Notes under the pieces: model-generated
What the model was told of the DNA's origin: nothing
Seen by the model: the letters and a program-made list of their open reading frames with translations, nothing else
Database searches by the model: none
Part shown: one piece after another, positions 61,329 through 64,000 of the stretch
Position numbering within the stretch: the first letter of the stretch is position 1
How the letters are laid out: each line of letters starts with the position of its first letter
Translations under genes and position numbers: made by a program
DNA from: M3007 sp033764075
Lineage (GTDB): Bacteria; Bacteroidota; Bacteroidia; Chitinophagales; Saprospiraceae
Length of the DNA stretch: 64,000 nt
Assembly (NCBI GenBank): GCA_033764075.1
Contig: JANRJH010000053.1
Location: forward strand, 1-64,000
Direction: 5' to 3'

Positions 61329-61331
61329 AGC

Positions 61332-61943
61332 ATGGAAAAAGAAATACTCGTTGAACTGATCAAAATAGTGCCCACCACGCTTCTCTACGCAGCACTGCTG
61401 GTGCTCTTTTTGCGCTATCGGCGGTCGCTTGTGGAGGGCGTCCTCCCCAAAATAACGAACCTCAAGGCATTTGGCATCGAGGCCTCGTTTGTTCGCGAAG
61501 GCATCCAAAACGCGGCACGGTCCCAGAACCGGAGCGATGTGCACGTGAGCCCGGGGCTGATGCGCCGGATCAGTCATTTCCCCAAACGCCCCTTGCGGGT
61601 GTTGTGGATAGACGATAACCCCGACACGGTGATGTACGAAGCGGGTATTCTGCAAACCCTCGGTATGCAGGTCGAATTCGCCAAAACCAGTGCCAACGCT
61701 CACGAAAAACTGCGCAGCACCCCGTTTCACCTCATCCTGTCCGATATCCGCCGCAACGATAACCCCGTCGCCGGTCTCCAGTTTCTCCAGGAAATTCAGC
61801 AGACTTCGAGGCCCATTGAAATGATTTTCTACGTGTCCACTCTCGACCGGTCTCTGCCCGTGCCCGTCGGCGCTTTCGGCATCACCGACGACCCGAATGA
61901 ACTCATCCACCTGGCCCTCGACGCCGCTGAACGCCTGGATTGA
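61332..61943 (+). CDS. Membrane-anchored protein with divergent response-regulator receiver domain
   Basis: 203 residues. One N-terminal helix (about 10-28, IKIVPTTLLYAALLVLFL) and a charged linker precede a receiver-like domain (about 88-203). It has the acidic pair Asp94-Asp95 (VLWIDDNPD), the phospho-acceptor position Asp138 (LILSDIRR) and a Ser/Thr at VSTLDR. The conserved Lys after β5 is missing; the segment reads GAFGITDDPNE. A phosphorylation-independent or unusual receiver is likely. No kinase gene is adjacent. It is encoded 3 bp after the outer-membrane-type protein, so the pair is probably cotranslated. Confidence 0.75.
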   Translation: MEKEILVELIKIVPTTLLYAALLVLFLRYRRSLVEGVLPKITNLKAFGIEASFVREGIQNAARSQNRSDVHVSPGLMRRISHFPKRPLRVLWIDDNPDTVMYEAGILQTLGMQVEFAKTSANAHEKLRSTPFHLILSDIRRNDNPVAGLQFLQEIQQTSRPIEMIFYVSTLDRSLPVPVGAFGITDDPNELIHLALDAAERLD

Positions 61944-61960
61944 TTTTTTTTGCCGAAAGC

Positions 61961-61992
61961 TTTGAAAATATTTTCATCTTGCTGTATCTTTG
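61961..61992 (+). promoter_or_regulatory. Promoter of tRNA-Ala
   Basis: TTTG (61961-61964), 20-bp spacer, TATCTTTG (61985-61992). The tRNA starts 68 bp further on, with the hexanucleotide repeat in the leader. Confidence 0.75.
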
Positions 61993-62019
61993 CACCCGCT
62001 TCTTAAAGCCCCTTTTGGT

Positions 62020-62055
62020 CACACCCACACCCACACCCACACCCACACCCACACC
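62020..62055. repeat. Hexanucleotide CACACC tandem repeat upstream of tRNA-Ala
   Basis: Six perfect units of CACACC, ending 5 bp before the tRNA. It is the same hexamer family as the GTGGGT array upstream of tRNA-Pro, on the opposite strand. Confidence 0.9.
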
Positions 62056-62058
62056 GAA

Positions 62059-62134
<76 letters not shown>

Positions 62135-62209
62135 CAATCAGGCGTATTTTTCGGGTTTTACATAGCGACAGGGTGGCGCCCACCGTACCTGGCGGTACGG
62201 CGTGTTTGA

Positions 62210-62422
62210 TTACCGTGCTGTTGCCTCCTTGATGGCCTTGGTGAGCATCGGTATAAGTTTCGTGTAGTACAGCGCGTAGTAGCCGTCGGCGTATAGCACG
62301 GCGAGTTCAGGAATCAGTTTGGCTACTTCTGGGAGCAATCCGTATTGCCTGCCGCCGGAGAAGTTGCGCTCGGGGAAGTCTTTAGCGGTCAGGATGTACG
62401 TTGTACCGCGTATTCTGCCCAT
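62210..62422 (-). pseudogene. Remnant of an S74-type intramolecular chaperone domain
   Basis: 70 residues that match the end of phage/surface tail-fibre S74 chaperone domains: YILTAKDFPERNF, a QYGLLPEVAKLIPEL block in place of the usual 'G..AQEVE...PE', and YADGYYALYYTKLIPMLTKAIKE. Only the C-terminal part is present; there is no upstream fibre region. The open frame reads on upstream into the TAG of the subtilase gene, with 27 bp between. A decayed fragment rather than an active gene. It lies just downstream of tRNA-Ala. Confidence 0.6.
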
Positions 62423-62449
62423 GCATTCGGTGCTGTTGTGGATGGGCTG

Positions 62450-64000
62450 CTACCCCTGCCCTTTTCGAACCCTGATTTCCAGTGCTTCAATCGTTTTCCC
62501 GCTTTTTTTTTCAGTACCGCACCAGGCGCCGTCACGACCCTTGACGGACTCAAAAACCCCTTTCAGGTGCGCGCTGTATTCAACTACGTACTGATCGGCG
62601 CCCGGGCCGTCGAGTGCTACACTGAATCCGATGATCCGGCGGCGTGCGTCTGTCGTGCCGGTGTACGCCCCGTTTCCGGTGGTCTGGGCGGTGCCCATTC
62701 CCGGAACATTCGCCCGGCAGACCAGGCGGAGGTTGCCCAGGTTGGGCGACAGGTTCAGGGTAAACCCCAGAACCCTTTTGGCGGGCTTGAGGTGGTCGCC
62801 GGTCAGTCCGTCATGCGCCAGGGGCAGCGGGTCGGCGCCGTTGAAGCGCACCGTGCCGCTGATCAGGTTGGTTGTCGGCGCCGGTCCGGGCTGGACGGCG
62901 GCTTTGGCGACCTGTACCGCCTTGCCGGCGTCGAGGCGTCCGTACCCATAGAGCGGGCTGTGTCCCGACGGCTCGTAGTCGCCGTTTTCCTTGTCGATCG
63001 CAACGGTTGACTGCCGTAGCAGGTCTTTGACCTGCCGGCTCGTCAGGGCGGGGTTGGCGGACAGCATCAGGGCGACCACGCCGGCTGCGCCCGGGCAGGC
63101 CGACGATGTGCCACCGAAGGAGTTGGTGTAGTTGTTGTTTCTTGCGTAGCCGGCTTGTCCCAGCCGGTCGGTGGTGCGTATGCCGCTGGTTTGCGGGTTG
63201 GGGTGGTTGAACGCCCGGTGTCCAAAATCGTTGCTGGGGAAGCACACCCATACGGCCTTGCCGTAGTCGCTGTACACGCTGCGTTGTCCGCGGTCGTTGC
63301 AGGCAGCCACGGCAATCACGCCCGGGTAGGCGGCATATCCGTCGTTGTCGACCGATTCGTTGCCGTTTCCGGCGGCAAACAGCACCACGCATCCTTTGCC
63401 GTTGCGTCCTTTGGTGGTGGCGTAATCGATGGCCATGCGCGTGCTGTCGGGCAGGAGCACCTGTTCGTGGTGGGTAGGGTCTTCCAGCCAGGACCAGTCG
63501 CCGTCGGCAGGGCCCCAGGAGCAGGAGATGACGTCAGCGCCGTGGTTGGCAGCCCAGGCGAAGGCGTTGGCTTCGGCCACACTGCCCAGACCGCTGCGCA
63601 GCCGGATGGGCATGAGGGCGGCTTGTGGCGCGGCGCCCGAGGCGCCGTCGTCAAGTCCGGCGGCACAAGCCACGCCTGCGCAGGCGGTGCCGTGGTTTTC
63701 GGCGTCGAATTTGGGGCGCGGGTCGTTGCTTTTCAGTGTGGCGTCGTAGGGGTGAACAATCCGGCCGGCGAACTCGGGATGGTCAATGTCGATGCCGTCG
63801 TCGATCACCGCAATGGTTATGCCTTGTCCCCGGGTGGTTTTCCAGGCCGACAGGACGTCCACGTGCGCGCGGATTTTTTTTCCGTTGATGGTGGCTTCGG
63901 CGAGGTGCCATTGCAGCGGGTGAGCGCCTTTGGCGCGGCGTTCCTGCACGAGTTCGGGGTGACAATATTCCACGATGTCCTCGTCGAGCAGCCGCTCTGC
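62450..64000 (-). CDS. S8 family (subtilisin-like) serine peptidase, 5' partial
   Basis: At least 516 codons; the frame is open to the window edge, so the N-terminus is missing. The catalytic triad is complete: Asp in ITIAVIDDGIDIDHPEF, His in ENHGTACAGVACA, Ser in GGTSSACPGAAGVVAL. The oxyanion Asn lies in VLFAAGNGNESVDND. After the catalytic domain comes a ~150-residue strand-rich C-terminal region (SGTVRFNGADPLPL … LRLVCRANVPGM … DQYVVEYSAHLKGVFE). No T9SS tail is seen at the C-terminus. Its stop is 27 bp from the S74 remnant. Confidence 0.92.
   Translation of the reverse strand, partial: AERLLDEDIVEYCHPELVQERRAKGAHPLQWHLAEATINGKKIRAHVDVLSAWKTTRGQGITIAVIDDGIDIDHPEFAGRIVHPYDATLKSNDPRPKFDAENHGTACAGVACAAGLDDGASGAAPQAALMPIRLRSGLGSVAEANAFAWAANHGADVISCSWGPADGDWSWLEDPTHHEQVLLPDSTRMAIDYATTKGRNGKGCVVLFAAGNGNESVDNDGYAAYPGVIAVAACNDRGQRSVYSDYGKAVWVCFPSNDFGHRAFNHPNPQTSGIRTTDRLGQAGYARNNNYTNSFGGTSSACPGAAGVVALMLSANPALTSRQVKDLLRQSTVAIDKENGDYEPSGHSPLYGYGRLDAGKAVQVAKAAVQPGPAPTTNLISGTVRFNGADPLPLAHDGLTGDHLKPAKRVLGFTLNLSPNLGNLRLVCRANVPGMGTAQTTGNGAYTGTTDARRRIIGFSVALDGPGADQYVVEYSAHLKGVFESVKGRDGAWCGTEKKSGKTIEALEIRVRKGQG

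Overview
The window reads as chromosomal DNA of a GC-rich Bacteroidota, most likely a Saprospiria (Lewinella/Haliscomenobacter-like) lineage. The evidence is four very large secreted proteins plus a small one carrying type IX secretion (T9SS) sorting domains of both the 'gliding motility-associated' (type B) and PNP-type (type A) kinds, SprB-like and dockerin-like repeats, and promoters that fit the Bacteroidota pattern TTTG-N19/21-TAnnTTTG. No phage, integrase, IS element or CRISPR array is visible. The taxonomic level is inference from protein style.

Layout. 1-3.0 kb: tail of an Rpn-type nuclease/transposase-like protein and a minus-strand lipid-transport operon mlaE-mlaF-mlaD. 3.2-9.4 kb: a 1478-residue choice-of-anchor-L surface protein, a DUF4261 protein and a small T9SS protein. 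9.6-13.7 kb: UPF0323 lipoprotein plus glutathionylspermidine-synthase-like ATP-grasp enzyme, a DUF3089 hydrolase bracketed by two copies of a palindromic repeat, and an ECF sigma / membrane-protein pair. 13.7-20.3 kb: GH31 glycosidase, a methyltransferase-permease-sirtuin operon, and a PIN toxin-antitoxin locus whose toxin has an in-frame stop. 20.5-31 kb: thioredoxin-like protein, hutI, a 1547-residue SprB-repeat protein and two unknown proteins. 31.2-41.3 kb: two further surface/lipoprotein giants, heme-copper oxidase subunit III, an FMN hydroxy-acid oxidase, RlpA-SPOR protein and an A-type Fe-S carrier. 41.3-44.3 kb: AT-rich possible oriC, dnaA, tRNA-Ser, tRNA-Pro and a tandem 90-bp repeat. 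44.3-56.9 kb: a stand-alone BLUF photoreceptor, a C25-like T9SS protein, an OmpR-type two-component system, a vanadium haloperoxidase-like lipoprotein, a MORN-like lipoprotein, a membrane-anchored patatin and a DEAD-box helicase. 57.3-64 kb: an ECF sigma factor with a partner gene carrying 45 in-frame heptanucleotide repeats, an LVIVD lipoprotein, a membrane-anchored receiver-domain protein, tRNA-Ala, an S74-chaperone remnant and a subtilase running off the window.

What stands out is a family of 7-bp tandem repeats. They occur as an inverted pair between convergent genes (21.3 kb), in the leader of hutI (22.0-22.3 kb), and inside the coding sequence next to the ECF sigma factor (58.0-58.4 kb). 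Since 7 is not a multiple of 3, copy-number slippage in the last would switch the reading frame, so this locus is a candidate phase-variable regulator. Several convergent gene ends carry palindromic repeats, two of which supply the stop codon of the adjacent gene. Most genes look like ordinary chromosomal housekeeping or envelope functions, and I see no complete defence island or biosynthetic cluster.
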